Program-made: the position numbers and the translations under genes
NCBI RefSeq assembly: GCF_030269925.1
Contig: NC_085116.1
Coordinates: forward strand, 13,826,001-13,890,000
DNA from: Bombyx mori
Lineage: Eukaryota; Arthropoda; Insecta; Lepidoptera; Bombycidae
DNA length: 64,000 nucleotides
Direction of reading: 5' to 3'
In this document: positions 43,657 through 56,445 of the stretch, one piece after another
Layout: every line of letters begins with the position of its first letter
Position numbering within the stretch: the stretch's first letter is position 1
Notes under the pieces: generated by a model
Told to the model about the DNA's origin: nothing
The model's database searches: none
The model's input: only the letters and a program-made list of their open reading frames with translations

Positions 43657-44845
43657 CTCAAGACTGATCAGATCTGAAAAATAACGCGCCAAATAAACAA
43701 TCACAGACTACGAAACAATTTATTTCGGGAGTATTCTAAAAACGTAATTCGCAATCTATTTTAAGGAAGTGATAAAAATAGTGAATATTATTCTGGGTTT
43801 AAAATTTTTTTACGTCAAAAAACCACTATTTTCTCGTGTTTCCGTGAAATGCTTCATGCGCATCGGATCTTGCACACGTTCCTTTATCAATAATATGAAA
43901 ACATTAATCCAAACGTTTACAGTTTTACTAATAAGCCATCATCGACAAATGTTACGGCGAAAAAAACTTATTCAGCTATTCTAATATGATGCTGAGAAAA
44001 TGGGGAGGCGTTTTTCACTTTAACAAATAAGGAATCGGACCGCTCTTATTTTTCGAATTTGGCGTGCAAAATACATACATTGAACACGGTGGCTTTATAC
44101 CGTGTGACGTCATTTCAGGCCAAAACAAGCGAAGAATTGACACAGCGCGACATTAGATGTTTGATTGATTGATTGAATATTGGGTTTTATTTGGGGAATG
44201 AAATTGTTATTTATTGATATTTCATAAAAACAATGATCGGGTAATAGTTTTAATCTAATTAATATCCATTTTGACTAATTTTTCATGGCTTTTTTAATGG
44301 CGCCCACTTGCTTCTTTTAATAAATGATTCAATATTCATTTCAATTTAATGTTGTTCTTTCTTCTGTTTTAAAGTTATATAGATACTTACTCGTTTAATA
44401 ATTTATTATCATATATCACTTGACACGTACCTGTAACAAAGAATAACACAATTAGTAAATTGTTGAATGTTAAATGTACTGTAAAGTTACTCATCTAATG
44501 TCTTGAGCTATTTTAAATATCATTGTGCATAAAGTCGGAGAGGCATGATTCCGACCTTTCAAATTATGTTCAGCGCCTAAAAATTCTATTGTACAATGAG
44601 AACTTTTAATGATATTAAAATATTTCACAAAATTACACTTTTTTAAAACATGATCTGAAAATTCTTGCCTAAAAATGCCAAAATTGCACACGAATTCGAA
44701 AAAGGATTTTTTTCCAAAATAAATCAGACTCTTTGCTATTTATTGATGGCGAAACATATTATGTTGTAGGTAAATATGATTAATTCGTATTGTTGTCGTT
44801 TCGGTTATCATCCGCATACATAAGCAAAAAAAGAGATGTTTTTTA
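43657..44845. other. AT-rich DNA, nothing recognised
   Basis: Short (GATT)n run near 44161-44172; no gene or element. Confidence 0.4.
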
Positions 44846-45092
44846 TTTATTTTTATTGCTTAGATGGGTGGACGAGCTCACAGTCCACCTGATATTAAGT
44901 GGTTACTGGAGCCCATAGACATCTACAACGTAAATGCGCCACTCACCTCGAGATATAAGTTCTAAGGTCTCAGTATAGTTACAACGGCTACCCTACCCTT
45001 CAAACCGAAACGCATTACTGCTTCACGGCAGAAATAGGCGGGGCGGTGGTACCTACCCGTGCGGACTCACAAGAGGTCCTACCACCAGTACC
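44846..45092 (-). mobile_element. Bm1 SINE, 3' body
   Basis: TTTTATTGCTTAGATGGGTG to GAGGTCCTACCACCAGTA, close to the Bm1 pattern of the other copies. The minus ORFs overlapping it are shadows. Confidence 0.85.
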
Positions 45093-45407
45093 ACCACTAC
45101 ACAAAAATATTTTGGGGTAATAATTAAAAAAGTTCCCCGACCTCTGCATTACAGAAACACAACTTCGAATAAGCCCCCCCTTTAGAGAACTGAAGCGTAA
45201 ACATAATTTGCGAATCGTAAAAACCGCCCGCGACCCAGCTACCAAAGTGAAGTGCAGTTCGAACGACAATAAATAAGTCAGCCTGGATACGAATTTTAAA
45301 CGCATGACGTTTCTGGTGCATCCGCGATCTTTGGAATTTTTTAATGAAATCCAAACCCGTTAAAACATTAACGTTTGTGTACGTTAATGTTTTTGTTGTT
45401 TCATTTA
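45093..45407. other. Unassigned DNA
   Basis: Somewhat less AT-rich but with no coding or repeat signal I can name. Confidence 0.4.
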
Positions 45408-45827
45408 TCTATATATTAATACGTGAAGCAAAAACTTTGTATCCCTCTTTACGAAAATTGCCGCCGACGGAGGAGTATGAAATTTTCCACACTTATAGAG
45501 AATATAGAGAAGAAGTGCACAATGCTAATATTTTTTTTAAATAATGCATAAAAGATACATTAAATCAATAAAGAAAACATTACACACACTACATACCATG
45601 TATTTGACGCACACACGCATGCATACTATTTATTGTCAAACTTTTGTTCTTGGCGTCTGTTGTCAAATTGAGAATAGATTAAATATTGTTTGTCTTTGTT
45701 AATATTTTTTATAGTGTAGTCTTGGCGAAATTTGTGATAATAGAAGTATAAAATACAATCATAATATTGTACAAACTTACAATTCCAATTAATTATAGTC
45801 GAAGTTCGACTACTGCGGGACCTCTAG
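45408..45827 (+). mobile_element. Nonautonomous Helitron, family A (copy 3)
   Basis: The cleanest copy: A|TCTATATATTAATACGTGAA at the 5' end; hairpin TAGTCGAA-G-TTCGACTA; 3' end GCGGGACCTCTAG|T. 420 bp, uninterrupted. The interior reads AGAGAATATAGAGAAGAAG where copy 4 is interrupted. Confidence 0.85.
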
Positions 45828-45944
45828 TTCTGTTTAATTCAAAACAGTATAATGGTAAGTTATTTTAAATTTATGTAATTTTTTGTTTAGTTACGGTTGT
45901 TAATATTGAAAATCCTTCAGATTGTTTATCGCTTTGTATCTTCT

Positions 45945-46254
45945 TCTTCTTCCTATTCGTACACTCTTGACAGAGTGGTCGTGGTCATGCATCAGTCGGA
46001 TCCTGCGATACCGATGCTCTCGCGATGCGACGCCATGTGGCACGATGTTTCGCAGAGTGAGAGCAATCATTTATGTTGGAGTGAGTCACAGATTTTATGA
46101 GGTCGGTCCATCGTGTTGGAGATCGTCTGCAAGATCTTTTGCCCTCGACTATCCCTTGCACCATCAACCGCTCAATGGAGTCCTCATTACGAGTGATGTG
46201 CCCGAAGAACTTGAGGATTCGTATTTGGACTGTTGACGATAGTTTCTCACAGCA
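45945..46254 (-). pseudogene. RTE-like LINE relic, second subfamily, C-terminus and 3' tail
   Basis: Minus strand: ILKFFGHITRNEDSIERL, MVQGIVEGKRSCRRSPTRWT, DLIKSV and AKHRATWRRIARASVS, stop, then the tail GACCACGACCACTCTGTCAA to GAAGAAGAAG. One of the best preserved RTE C-termini in the window. 5'-truncated. Confidence 0.75.
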
Positions 46255-48524
46255 AGGCTATTACATATTAGCTATTAAATAATGTATTTAATAATGTTTA
46301 TTTACGGATGAAACCCGTGCGTGCATTCATGTTTCAAACTAGTGAATATGTATCGAATTCTTGGACGGTAAAGTTGAATTGAGGCTGTTTGATTTCCCTC
46401 GAGAATCAAAATTGTTATTTGCTACGGCTACCTTTCCCACTGAAACGTATCGCGTCCCGCTGACGCAATTTTATCACTACCTCACAACTGATTACGTACG
46501 TGTCATTTCCATTTCATATTTTCAAAGGCTTCATTCATTTCAAAGAGTATTATCAGTTTTTGTGTAAAAAAATATTTAAATCACTAGGTTTTGTCTGATG
46601 ATTAATCTTCTACTATAATCACGGACAGCTTAAGACTTTGATTCTGTTATTAGTTTTTAATTGAAAATTTCTTGTTTTTATTTATTGGCAACGCTAAAGT
46701 TCGCATATCGCTATTAAGCCAATAGGTCTTTGCCCATATATAATAGTCTATCTGGCTATTAACTATATCCGATGATGTGGATGTGTGATGTTACTTCGGC
46801 TTCTTCGAACTACCACTTTTTCAATATCCGTCCCTAGCAGTAGTGTTTTTCGGTGTTTTCTTACCAAAACTAAAATAGCTATAATGGTGGTTAGATTTAA
46901 AACATGCTCTACACGTGTCATTTACGTATCACAAAACATAAAGCGAAATTGTATTAATTTGTGATTTTTGCGACGAAAAAAAAACCCAATACATTTAGAT
47001 TTCTGGACGAAGCAACGGGTCTCCGAGAATTTTTTTATTTCAGGTAACATTGCTACATTTAGTTCTACGGAATTGTCAATGAACGGAATTCTAATAATAC
47101 GTTGGGTGTCCACTAGAGCGCGTTATCGCGGCGCGGCAGTCTCGCCCCACTTCGCTCCCCCATTTCTCGGTATCACTAACAAGACGCCACACGCATCTGA
47201 TCTAACAATTCGTAACACGTGTAACACAAGTCCGCTGGACCGAGAGATCGTCTCGATTACTTTTTTGTTACAATTATGTAGGTTAAAGCGTAAAACATCG
47301 TGTTGTTTCGATTATAGTGAATTGAATACGGTGACATTTGCGAAGTCAAGAGGTATTTATTGAATCGCGGCTACTAATTTTACGTTTTACATTTAAGGCT
47401 CGGAAAGCCTATAGTTGACAGACGGATAATTTCCAATTTCGGCATGCAGACTAATACTTGGATATGGCAAATCCACTTCCTCGATTTTAAGATTCATTAA
47501 AAGTGCATAAGCGGTGATTGATCCTTAAGTTCTGTTCTGTTACTAGGTTTTAAGATCGTCACTAGTTTCTTTTAATCATTACTAACTAGATGATGACCGA
47601 GCTTTACTTGGTTTTTTTTTTGATATCGCCATCTTGTTGTATCTTTAAAGCGGTTAGTTGCCCTCAATTAGGAAAAATAGTATTATTATTCGCCAATAGA
47701 TGTCGGGAGAGTTGATTATTGAAAACACGAATAAAACAATATTTTCTGAAAATAAATCGTAGCTAGATCGATTGATCGCCCCCGAAATCCCCTGTATACT
47801 AAGTTTTATGAAAATCGTTGGAGCCGTTGCCGAGATTCAGATTATATATATATTAATATACAAGAATTGCTCGTTTAAAGGTATAAGATAAGATAAGATT
47901 TCATTCCTAGGGCGGTGACGCTTTCGTGATTGAATCGATTTATCTTACTATATAGATGGAAACCTCATCGCGGCTCATATGGAGTCATAAACTTAGATTG
48001 CGTCATAGCATTCTTACAATACGAAATCCACACGAGTGAATCAGTTGCAATAGAAAATTTATTTACAATAACAAAAAAAAAAGCACTGAAAATATAGTAT
48101 TAAGACAACGTTTCTAAAAATAAACGGTCATCTGTAAAGGCACGATGTGTTCGCTCAAAGAATTGCTCAACTCACGATTTCTCGTTTAGAATCAGATACA
48201 GCTTATGAAGCTATTATGATTAAGTTGCGTAATGAAAACGACCGCGCGTATTTGTCGGCCGAATTAGAAATTCAGGAAGTGTTTCAGTACTGTGCAGAGC
48301 GAGTGGCGTGGTCTAGACGAACCATAAATCTGACTTAACGTTTACGAGCTAGATTTTAGGACAGGGACTTCGCGAAATTGGGCACGAGTAATGCAGTATA
48401 TAAAATGGTAATGCAGACAGTCACGTTAGGTTGAACGTAATTTAAAAACGCTACTTCGACAAAGCGGCGCGACGCGATAACCCACCCTCTTATCGTGGCC
48501 AGCGGTAACTATACATATTCGACT
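46255..48524. other. AT-rich DNA, no firm feature
   Basis: A less AT-rich patch at about 47100-47280 is open on the plus strand but without a recognisable product. A 63-codon plus-strand frame at 48147-48338 has protein-like composition (ENDRAYLSAELEIQEVF) but no family or splice support. Confidence 0.35.
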
Positions 48525-48620
48525 CAGGCGACGAATTAATGCAAAGCCGCCGTGGCCCAAAACATATCTTATCAGATCCCCCGGATCTCCTCTCAGTGCT
48601 TTTAGGCACTGAAAAAAGCT
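48525..48620 (+). pseudogene. LINE ORF C-terminal scrap (BMC1/L1Bm-like)
   Basis: The plus strand reads KHILSDPPDLLSVLLGTEKS, matching HVISDPPDPLTVLLGTSSTG of the copy at 32350. No 3' UTR follows. Confidence 0.55.
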
Positions 48621-49454
48621 TAGTAGAAAAAAGCTTATTTATTTTATAATCGCAGTGGCTTACGAAATTTTCCAAGCCCCATGTTCGACAGGGTCAAAGG
48701 CCTTCAATTTGCTATTCTTTCTTAATTCCGTGACAGTAGATAGAACAATAGACGACGGCGCGATCAAAGCGGATGGTTCAATATTTCTTTATTCATATAC
48801 AACGTGTTTTACGGTTGATCGGATAAAACTCACGCAAGAGATAATACAGTAATAATTACGCTGTCAATAAAATAATGATGTTGTGATGTCTTATTTCAAA
48901 ACAATTACTTATTGATATTTTTATGTAGAATATTGGAAATGTATGTGCTAGGTTCCCGGAGACTGCGAAAATCGTCCAGCAAGATTGACGAAAAAATCTT
49001 AAGGATGGGTACAGAGGCGAATGCTGGCGCTAATACATATTTGTCTGGTCTTGTGTTGTATATCTAGTAAATAAATAGTGTGTACGACATATGAAAAAGT
49101 TTCATCAAAATCGATTTAGTCGCTTCGGAGTGATCCTCAAAGAGACGTGACGTAAACCAACAAAAATATTTAATCACAAAATTTCAAACGATTTTGTGCC
49201 TTAATGTTTTTTATTACTTACTGTTTTTTTATTCATATTATGTAATTTAGGGTGAAAGCCCTATAAAGTGTTATCTTATCTACGTGTATCTAAATGTCTG
49301 AAGGGCTGGACAAATAATTGCCCGACATCTCGATCCATGGGACGTTTGGTGCCAAGACCCTCTTTATACTTTGAGGTAATCGATAATGATAGCTTGAGTT
49401 AAATACTAGCTGTTTGTTTACTATTGTAATAGTGCTGATTGTATGTTATAATAG
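48621..49454. other. AT-rich DNA, nothing recognised
   Basis: No gene or repeat identified. Confidence 0.4.
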
Positions 49455-49535
49455 GTAATTGTTTCGCGGCAGATACAGGCGGGGTGAAGGCATCTGCCCA
49501 AGCGGATTCACAATACGGTCATAACACTACCAGTG
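49455..49535 (-). mobile_element. Bm1 SINE scrap
   Basis: TTTCGCGGCAGATACAGGCG then GGGTGAAGGCATCTGCCCAA and GCGGATTCACAATACGG follow Bm1 in reverse. Confidence 0.6.
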
Positions 49536-51675
49536 ATGACAAACAGTTATAAATGTTTACGGGTTTGATCTTCATACCGGGACATTGTCATGGAAGCCGT
49601 CGTGATCACGTTTTAGTTATAGGCACGTTTTACTTAGAAAACTGCTATCGGCTGTAGGGTTTGAATACAATGTTAGAGTATTCGATGCGAACAACCTGGG
49701 AGCATAAGTTGGTTACGTCCAAGAAAATTCAAATGTTTAAGTGCCCCAAAAATGAGTAGCTTCCCTTACAGTAAACGAAGAATTTTGAATGTGTTCACTC
49801 AGAATTATCTCATAAAGGTTTTCATCACAAATATTGTCTAAATTCTAATTTTGAACAGAGAATTTCCTTTGTAAACAAAAACAGGCGACATTCGAGTTTC
49901 ATTACGAGCAGTCAAACGTCTCCGAATTATGTGAATTACTCAATTTTTCATCACTTAACCTCATTATTCTGAAAACAGAACATTGAAATACATAAACTTA
50001 GTCACCTCAGATATGTGTGAAACAAAGACAGTTTTCTGGTCGGATATTTTGTCTCTTTCTTTTGTTGTTTGGTATCTCGTTCTGTTTTTGACTTTTTGCT
50101 TTTTGCAGAAGTCGAGTTGGTACAAAGGATACATCGCGAAGTCTTTGTTTGAATATGAATGATTCCTAGTAGTCTTTCGTATGAGAAATTTATTTATGAC
50201 AATTTTCTTGTAATTTAAGCAGTTCTTCCTATAGAGCGTACATTTATGTTTACTACTGTTTCTTGGGTTGTATTTGAATATGAAAAGGAACGATGGTTCT
50301 TTAAAGAGCACATTTATTTAGATTTACAATTTAATAAAATTCACGAGGAATTGAATCTTTCGACTTTTAGACATACCATGAACAGACAAAGATAAAAAAG
50401 GTGAAGTAGCTTTCTCCTTTGTTTGTGAAACAAATTATCTTTTTTTTTTGTTTAGTAGAGTTGGTCAATCGATAATACCAGATTTTTTTTCTTCCTTGTT
50501 AAAGTTAAAAAATAAATGTAAACACTTTATCATCACCACTTTTTATGGTCAATTTTCGATTATTGGGTTAACACACTAGTTTGCATATTCCATGGATTTG
50601 TATGATACATTAGAAGGAACTATTATTTAAAAAGTTGACAAAACTCTCCAAATATCCAGAGATGCTAATCGAAAAAAGAGAATAAAGAACAAAATTTTGT
50701 ATATAAATAAAAAAACGAAGCCGTGTGGTGATTGTTTCTCAATATCGCACAACACGAAAGCAGAATTTAGATCTGGTTTACGATCATCACATTTCAGGCT
50801 TGTTTCATGAATATGTAGATTTAACATTACTGTAAAGGTTTACACGATTTACAACATTTCACAATACTAAATCATCCGATCACATGTTCAGTTCGTTTTG
50901 GACCAAACTTGACCTCAACCTCTCTGTGTTTACGGGTCAGATTTGTATGCACGTTGATCTGTAGTTACGAATAAATAGATTTGAAGTTTTGATGTTTGTT
51001 TTATTGGACACTCTCTGGAGTGCAACCATATTGTTTTCGATTCTATCTGATTGAGGTGGTGACCTTATTTTTTGAGAGTTAACATTTACTGAAGCTACAG
51101 CTCTTAAAGAAAAATGTTTTGTTTTAATAGCTTTTGTATTCAGTTGGGACGCTTTTAAAAATTCATTTTTTCTGCAATTGAATCGAAACCAACCTGGTTT
51201 TAGGATTATTTCTAAGTTTGTTAATGACTTATGTATTTATAAACACTTAGCCTTTGATGCCTGTGCGAATTTTAATTGTTAATCCTATGTTTAAAGTTGG
51301 TGAAAATTACGTTCAAAGATTTCATTACATTCAAACACATACACACGTATCAAACTAGTAAAAGCGCATCGAAAATAAACAGCAGATTTAACTATCAATT
51401 GTCCCCCTTAAAAAAATCGTAAGGGATTATCTGTATACAGGCACTGCGATATTTCAAAGCGTAAAATCAATGGAAGCAAATCGATGACGTATTTACACAT
51501 CTGTCATCAGTCTCTTCTCGACCAGGAAGCGTCCTTGTTACGAGCACATCTTCGTGGCATTTTGCGAAAGACGCACGTGTGACGAGTACAATAAGAGCGT
51601 AAATTCGAAAACATTATTACGGGAAAAAATTTGGTCGATTCTTTTACCACACTCCGATGAAGAATTATTTACTTT
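49536..51675. other. AT-rich DNA, nothing recognised
   Basis: About 2.1 kb; a 115-codon minus frame (50311-49964) is Lys/Asn/Phe-rich and looks random. Confidence 0.4.
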
Positions 51676-51850
51676 ATGATATTTTTATTGCAATAGATTT
51701 GTGGATGAGTTGACGGCCGACATACTGAGTCCACTGTTACGACGTGAATTGAGACCTTGAGACAAGGGTCAATGGTCCACGAAGTCTCAATTGCATTGTT
51801 TAACGACTGTCACACCCCTGAAACCGAGAAACAGGAAGGCGAGCTTCTCC
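51676..51850 (-). mobile_element. Bm1 SINE, very degenerate
   Basis: TTTTTATTGCAATAGATTTG, ATGAGTTGACGGCCGACATA, GAGACCTTGAGACAAGGGTC and CACACCCCTGAAACCGAGAA keep the Bm1 order. Confidence 0.5.
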
Positions 51851-51888
51851 TACTACAAATATGTGCAGAAGTAATATTTTTTACTTTA

Positions 51889-52186
51889 TTTAAGCTGACC
51901 CGGCAGACTTCGTAATGCCCCAATCGATAAATAAAATATCTAAACTTTTGTATAAAATAAACTTAAAACAAACAAAAGGAATCGGTCCGACGGGGGACAC
52001 ATCAAAGGAAAAACAAAATTATTATTTTTATTTAATTCCGACCATTTTCATATTTATCTACCTTTTAAACCTTCTCTGAACTTCCACAAATAATTCAACA
52101 CCAAAATTAGCCAAATCGGTCCAGCCGTTCTCGAGTTTTAGTTCTCGAGACTAACGAAGAGCAATTCATTTTTATATATATTTAGA
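51889..52186 (-). mobile_element. Nonautonomous Helitron, family C (copy 2)
   Basis: TTAAGCTGACCCGGCAGACT (end altered from CTAG) through AAAGGAATCGGTCCGACGGG and AAATCGGTCCAGCCGTTCTC, very close to 7503-7793. The word TTCTCGAG is duplicated near 52141. Confidence 0.7.
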
Positions 52187-52247
52187 TTGTTTAATGTGTA
52201 TATTAAAATTGTTCTTAAATTACTGTCTGACCAAAAACACTGATTTA

Positions 52248-52865
52248 TCTATATATTAATACGTGAAGCAAAAACTTTGTATCCCTTTTTACGAAAATTT
52301 CGCGGACGGAGGAGTATGAAATTTTCCACACTTATAGAGAACTAGCGACCCGCCCTCGCTTCGCTTCGGAAACATTAAAACACACATGAAACAAAAAATA
52401 AAAAAATTCATAAAAAAAGTAGCCTATGTTCATCAGGGACAATGTCGGCTTCTAATGGAAAAAGAATTTTTCAAATCGGTCCAGTAGTTTCGGAGCCTAT
52501 TCGAAACAAACAAACAAACAAATCTTTCCTCTTTATAATATTAGTATAGATATAGATATAGAGAAGAAGTGCACAATGCTAATTTGTTTTTTAAATAATG
52601 CATAAAAAATACATTAGATCAATAAAGAAAACGTTACACACACTACATATCATGTATTTGACGCACACACGCATGCATACTATTTATTGTCAAACTTTTG
52701 TTATTGGCGTCTGTTGTCAAATTGAGAATAGATTAAATATTGTTTTTTATAGTGTAGTCTTGGCGAAATTTGTGATTATAGAAGTATAAAATACAATCAT
52801 AATAGTGTACAAACTTACAATTCCAATTAATTATAGTCGAATTTCGACTACTGCGGGACCTCTAG
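52248..52865 (+). mobile_element. Nonautonomous Helitron, family A (copy 4), split by a nested Helitron
   Basis: Same ends as copy 3 (A|TCTATATATTAATACGTGAA; CCTCTAG|T). Interrupted after AGAGAA (52341) by 52342-52556, then continues TATAGAGAAGAAGTG. Confidence 0.85.
52342..52556 (-). mobile_element. Nonautonomous Helitron, family B type end, nested in family A
   Basis: Plus strand begins A|CTAGCGACCCGCCCTCGCTT and ends AGATATAGA|T. Removing it restores the AGAGAA|TATAGAGAAG of copy 3 exactly, with no target duplication. It shares its outer ~32 bp with 369-593 but has a different interior (for example AGTAGCCTATGTTCATCAGG and AAATCGGTCCAGTAGTTTCG). Confidence 0.85.
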
Positions 52866-53537
52866 TTTTTATTATTTATCTCAGTATACGTACCAAATGA
52901 CAGAGTACGGTTCCGCTACCATTTGTTTCCACTATTTATGTCAATAGAACATTTCCTTCGTATATTCTTCGTATTTACATATTTTCTAAAGTTAATTTTC
53001 ACGTGAAAAATGTCCGTGCGTCCTTGATACAGACAACGCGTCACCCGCAAACTAATGATATATTTAGGGCACCGGATTCCAGAGTTTCTCGGAACGTTGT
53101 TACGTGTTTCGCTAGTCCTAATTAGAGGGTAAACGCATCGCCTCCGTAATTATAACGTGTTAAAATAAAAACACTCAATTTCGGGATGGTTTCGTTTATA
53201 AATGGATCTTGCAGATAACGCGGCGGAATTATGTCAGCGCTTTTACAAGCGTTGCCGATCAAAAAATGTTTTTTTTTTTTTTTGAGACATTTGTTATTTA
53301 TGCCGCGCTGATTGTTGCATTCCCTGGAAATTTGAGTATGAAACTCATACTTAAAATACGTATCTTAAGATAGGGAGAAGGGAAACCCTTTACTTATTCG
53401 TTGAATCGACACAACCTTCACCTATCATGCCAAATCATTCAATAGTACTGTGCCGGAAACCAATTGAAGAGTTTCTTTGTATACTTTTTATCATACAACC
53501 TGATGTTTTAATCTATAATAGCTATTTATTTAGCGGT
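52866..53537. other. AT-rich DNA with poly(T) run
   Basis: A run of T at 53269-53283; nothing else recognised. Confidence 0.4.
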
Positions 53538-53668
53538 AGGCAGCGGCTTGGCTCTGCCCCTGGCATTGCTGAAGTCCATGGGTCCATGAAGTCCATATGG
53601 GACGGTAACCACTCACCATCAGGTGGGCCGTACGCTCGTCTGCCTACAAGGGAAATATTTTTTTTTTT
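53538..53668 (+). mobile_element. LINE 3'-end fragment, second tail family
   Basis: GGCAGCGGCTTGGCTCTGCC, CTCACCATCAGGTGGGCCGT and GTCTGCCTACAAGGGAAAT, with a small local duplication of the AAGTCCATGGGTCCATGAAG segment. Confidence 0.7.
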
Positions 53669-54322
53669 ATCTCAATGGAGTACTAACTATCTTCTTGTAC
53701 AGCGACATACAAATAACATTTCAAAAGCATATTCTAAAGCTCTTGGCTGGAGTGCCTCAGATAACATCTCGTAAAAGTTTTTGGTACAACATAAAGACCT
53801 AGATTTAGTTTACGTGCGGAGTTTGGTGTCACAGCACAGAATTGTGTTAATTGAGAAACATTTTAATGTTCATTATATGGCGGCAATATATTGCATAGTT
53901 TAATGTTAAAAACATGAAAATATATGGCAGCTTTATACATTTTTTTTATGATTATTTGGATTTAATCGAGATTTTTCAAGAGATTATCATTGTATTATAG
54001 GAAAATAAATATGTAGTCGGTTCTTATAAAATGAGAAATATAGATTGAAATATAGAGCACATTTAAAAAGCTTCTTTGGTTGAAATAATAACGTAAAGTT
54101 TAAAGAAAAAAATTAGGAGGATTTTACGTAGAAGATATTCATATTTTGTGACTGACAAATGACTAATTTTATTATTGTGCTTATGTAGCATGATGTATTA
54201 TTATGTATGTAATAATAGCTTTAAAGGCTGCTTGTTATTTCAAATCATTACGTTTGTAGTCTTCAACTGAAATCTCAATACAAGTACGCCTTCGAATTAA
54301 TATACTAAAAATTATAAGTTTA
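53669..54322. other. AT-rich DNA, nothing recognised
   Basis: No gene or repeat identified. Confidence 0.4.
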
Positions 54323-54585
54323 CTAGCTGACCCGGCAGACTTCGTAGTGCCTCAATCGATAAACAAAAGACCTAAGCTTTTCATCACATGGAGACATCAA
54401 AGGAAAAACAAAATTGTTATTTTTATTTAATTCTGAGCATTTTCATATTTATTTACCTTTTAAACCTACCTTGGATTTCCACAAATAATTCAAGACCAAA
54501 ATTAGCCAAATCGGTTCAGCCGTTCTGGAGTTTTAGCGAGACTAACGAACAGCAATTCATTTTTATATAATAATATATAGATAGA
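54323..54585 (-). mobile_element. Nonautonomous Helitron, family C (copy 3)
   Basis: A|CTAGCTGACCCGGCAGACTT to ATATAGATAGA|T, with about 30 bp missing in the interior (no AAAGGAATCGGTCC block) relative to 7503. Confidence 0.7.
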
Positions 54586-54865
54586 TTTTTCTTTGAACAG
54601 GAATTAAATACGTTTGGAGCTCATTACGGGCGTTCCATTACTTCATCGCGTAGATAAAAGCATGAGAAAAAAATACAGGTCAGCGGGGTATGTTTCGACG
54701 ATATGTTTTTTATAGTCGCCGTGTTTTCAGTTACGAGTGATTTTACTGACTTGTTCCGTAAACCGAATGAGTTGGCTTGTTCGTTTTGTGTAACGCTATC
54801 GTGTTATTGACGAATAGGGTTGACAGAAATAATAAGGAGATATTTATATTATCTTTAGGATAAAT

Positions 54866-55141
54866 GAGTCGTCTATTATCAAAGGTGGCAATCTGTGCAT
54901 TTGGACAACAAATTTTTATTGATATGTCAATACAGATTGATTTGAATATAATCGTCTCCTTCAAAGAATACGGTTCAAAACCTGCATAAAATAAAGGTTA
55001 ATACTTAACCTGTTATTTATCTAAGATGTCGTTCAGAAGAGTTTTGTGACTGCCAATGGAATACAAAGTCAATAATTCGTTTTTCTGATTTACCAATAAT
55101 TGTTCAAAAGTCACATTGCCGGCTTTGATAATAGTCGACTC
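54866..55141. mobile_element. TIR element F (copy 2), 276 bp, with 4-bp target-site duplication
   Basis: Near-identical to 19500-19776, with the same inverted ends. Flanked by AAAT on both sides (54862-54865, 55142-55145). The different flanking words in the two copies show two independent insertions. Confidence 0.8.
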
Positions 55142-55721
55142 AAATACCGTATTGTGTGTTAGTTAGCATGTTTTTCAATGGCTTTGAAGGGTCATGTCAG
55201 GTCTCAAGATAGTCTTTGGCAGCAGATAACTGTTGATGTTTATAAAATTTTTCTACTTTTGGACTTAGATATTGGACGTAGACAAAGGTTTATTTTTACA
55301 TAAGTTGCTCATTCGCTTAAAACGTATTATTATTGCAAAAGCGTTAAGGATTTTCGACACCAAACACTGTTTTAATTTCATTACTTACGACCTTGTAACA
55401 ACCCTAGCGCGTTTAGAAATGATGTCTGAGTATTAAGGTCGCGCCATTGTTTCACGATTTGACGTCTCAATATGAAGTTTATGTTTGGTCGTCACTCGCG
55501 CGACCGACGTACTGAATTCTAGACACTGATGGCCTCATTAATAAACGTGGTGTTATCCAGTATTTTACACCTTATTACATCACTGTATTGAATGTTAAAT
55601 ACACTGTCGATAGAAAGAGACAAAAAACAGAAATATAGATCGTCCTACGAATTTTTTTTAAAAGAAGGAAACGAAAATGTTGGACCTAGCAGTCTTAGGT
55701 ATTATTAATTGATATGCTTGC
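55142..55721. other. AT-rich DNA, nothing firm
   Basis: ACAACCCTAGCGCGTTTAG near 55397 echoes the right border of the possible LTR at 37130, but only weakly. Confidence 0.3.
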
Positions 55722-56155
55722 AATTTCTTTTTTGTTATTGCTTAGATGCGTGGACGAGCTCATAGCCCACCTGGTCTTAAGTGGTTACTGGAGCCCATAG
55801 ACATCTACAACGTAAATGCGCCACCCATCTTGAGATATAAGCTCTAAGGTCTCAAGTATAGTTACAACGGCTGCCCTACCCTTCAAACCGAAACGCATTA
55901 CTGCTTCACGGCAGAAATAGGTACCTACCCGCACGGACTCACAAGAGGTCCTACCACCAGTGATTACGCAAATTATAATTTTGCGGGTTTCATTTTTATT
56001 ACACGATGCTATTCCTCCACCGTGGAAGTTAATCGTGAACATTTGTTGAGTACGTATTTCATTAGAAAAATTGGCACCCGCCTGCGAGATTCGAACACCG
56101 GTGCGTCGCTCAACACGAATGCACCGGACGTCTTATCCTTTAGGCCACGACGACT
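55722..56155 (-). mobile_element. Bm1 SINE, nearly full length with tRNA-like head
   Basis: Reverse orientation from TTGCTTAGATGCGTGGACGA through GGTCCTACCACCAGTGATTA and the linker (GAACATTTGTTGAGTACGTA) to the head (CACCCGCCTGCGAGATTCGA to GGCCACGACGACTT). A 14-bp gap follows GGCAGAAATAGG. Structure matches 10748-11204. Confidence 0.88.
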
Positions 56156-56347
56156 TCGAATTCGACAATTTTCCACTTCAGCAATTTAGACATCTAATGT
56201 CGAACCACTGCAGTCATATCTTGCACTTACATTCCTTAAAACACATACATATCTATATGAATCTATTTGTAAAAAGAAAGTTAATGTCAAGATATGATTT
56301 ATATAAGAAAATTGATGGTAGGTAGCACAATAGTCAAATAAATAAAC

Positions 56348-56445
56348 AATAAATAATAACTGGGATCAAATCATGCATGGTCATCCGGTCCCAAATTAGG
56401 ATTCCCTGTGTTATGGGTACAAGAGACTGATTTATCTGATCTATT
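56348..56445 (-). mobile_element. tRNA-derived SINE (second family), 3' part
   Basis: ATAATAACTGGGATCAAATC, CCGGTCCCAAATTAGGATTC and GTGTTATGGGTACAAGAGAC. It runs unbroken across the position where the copy at 42222-42829 carries its nested insertion. Confidence 0.7.

Noticed and set aside
46968..47363. 131-codon plus-strand ORF, one of the longest outside the LINE
   Set aside because: Mixed AT-rich and GC-rich composition, no domain, no start context; likely chance.
48147..48338. 63-codon plus-strand ORF with charged, helix-like composition
   Set aside because: No family, splice site or repeat evidence; could be chance.
49964..50311. 115-codon minus-strand ORF
   Set aside because: Lys/Asn/Phe-rich composition typical of random AT-rich frames.
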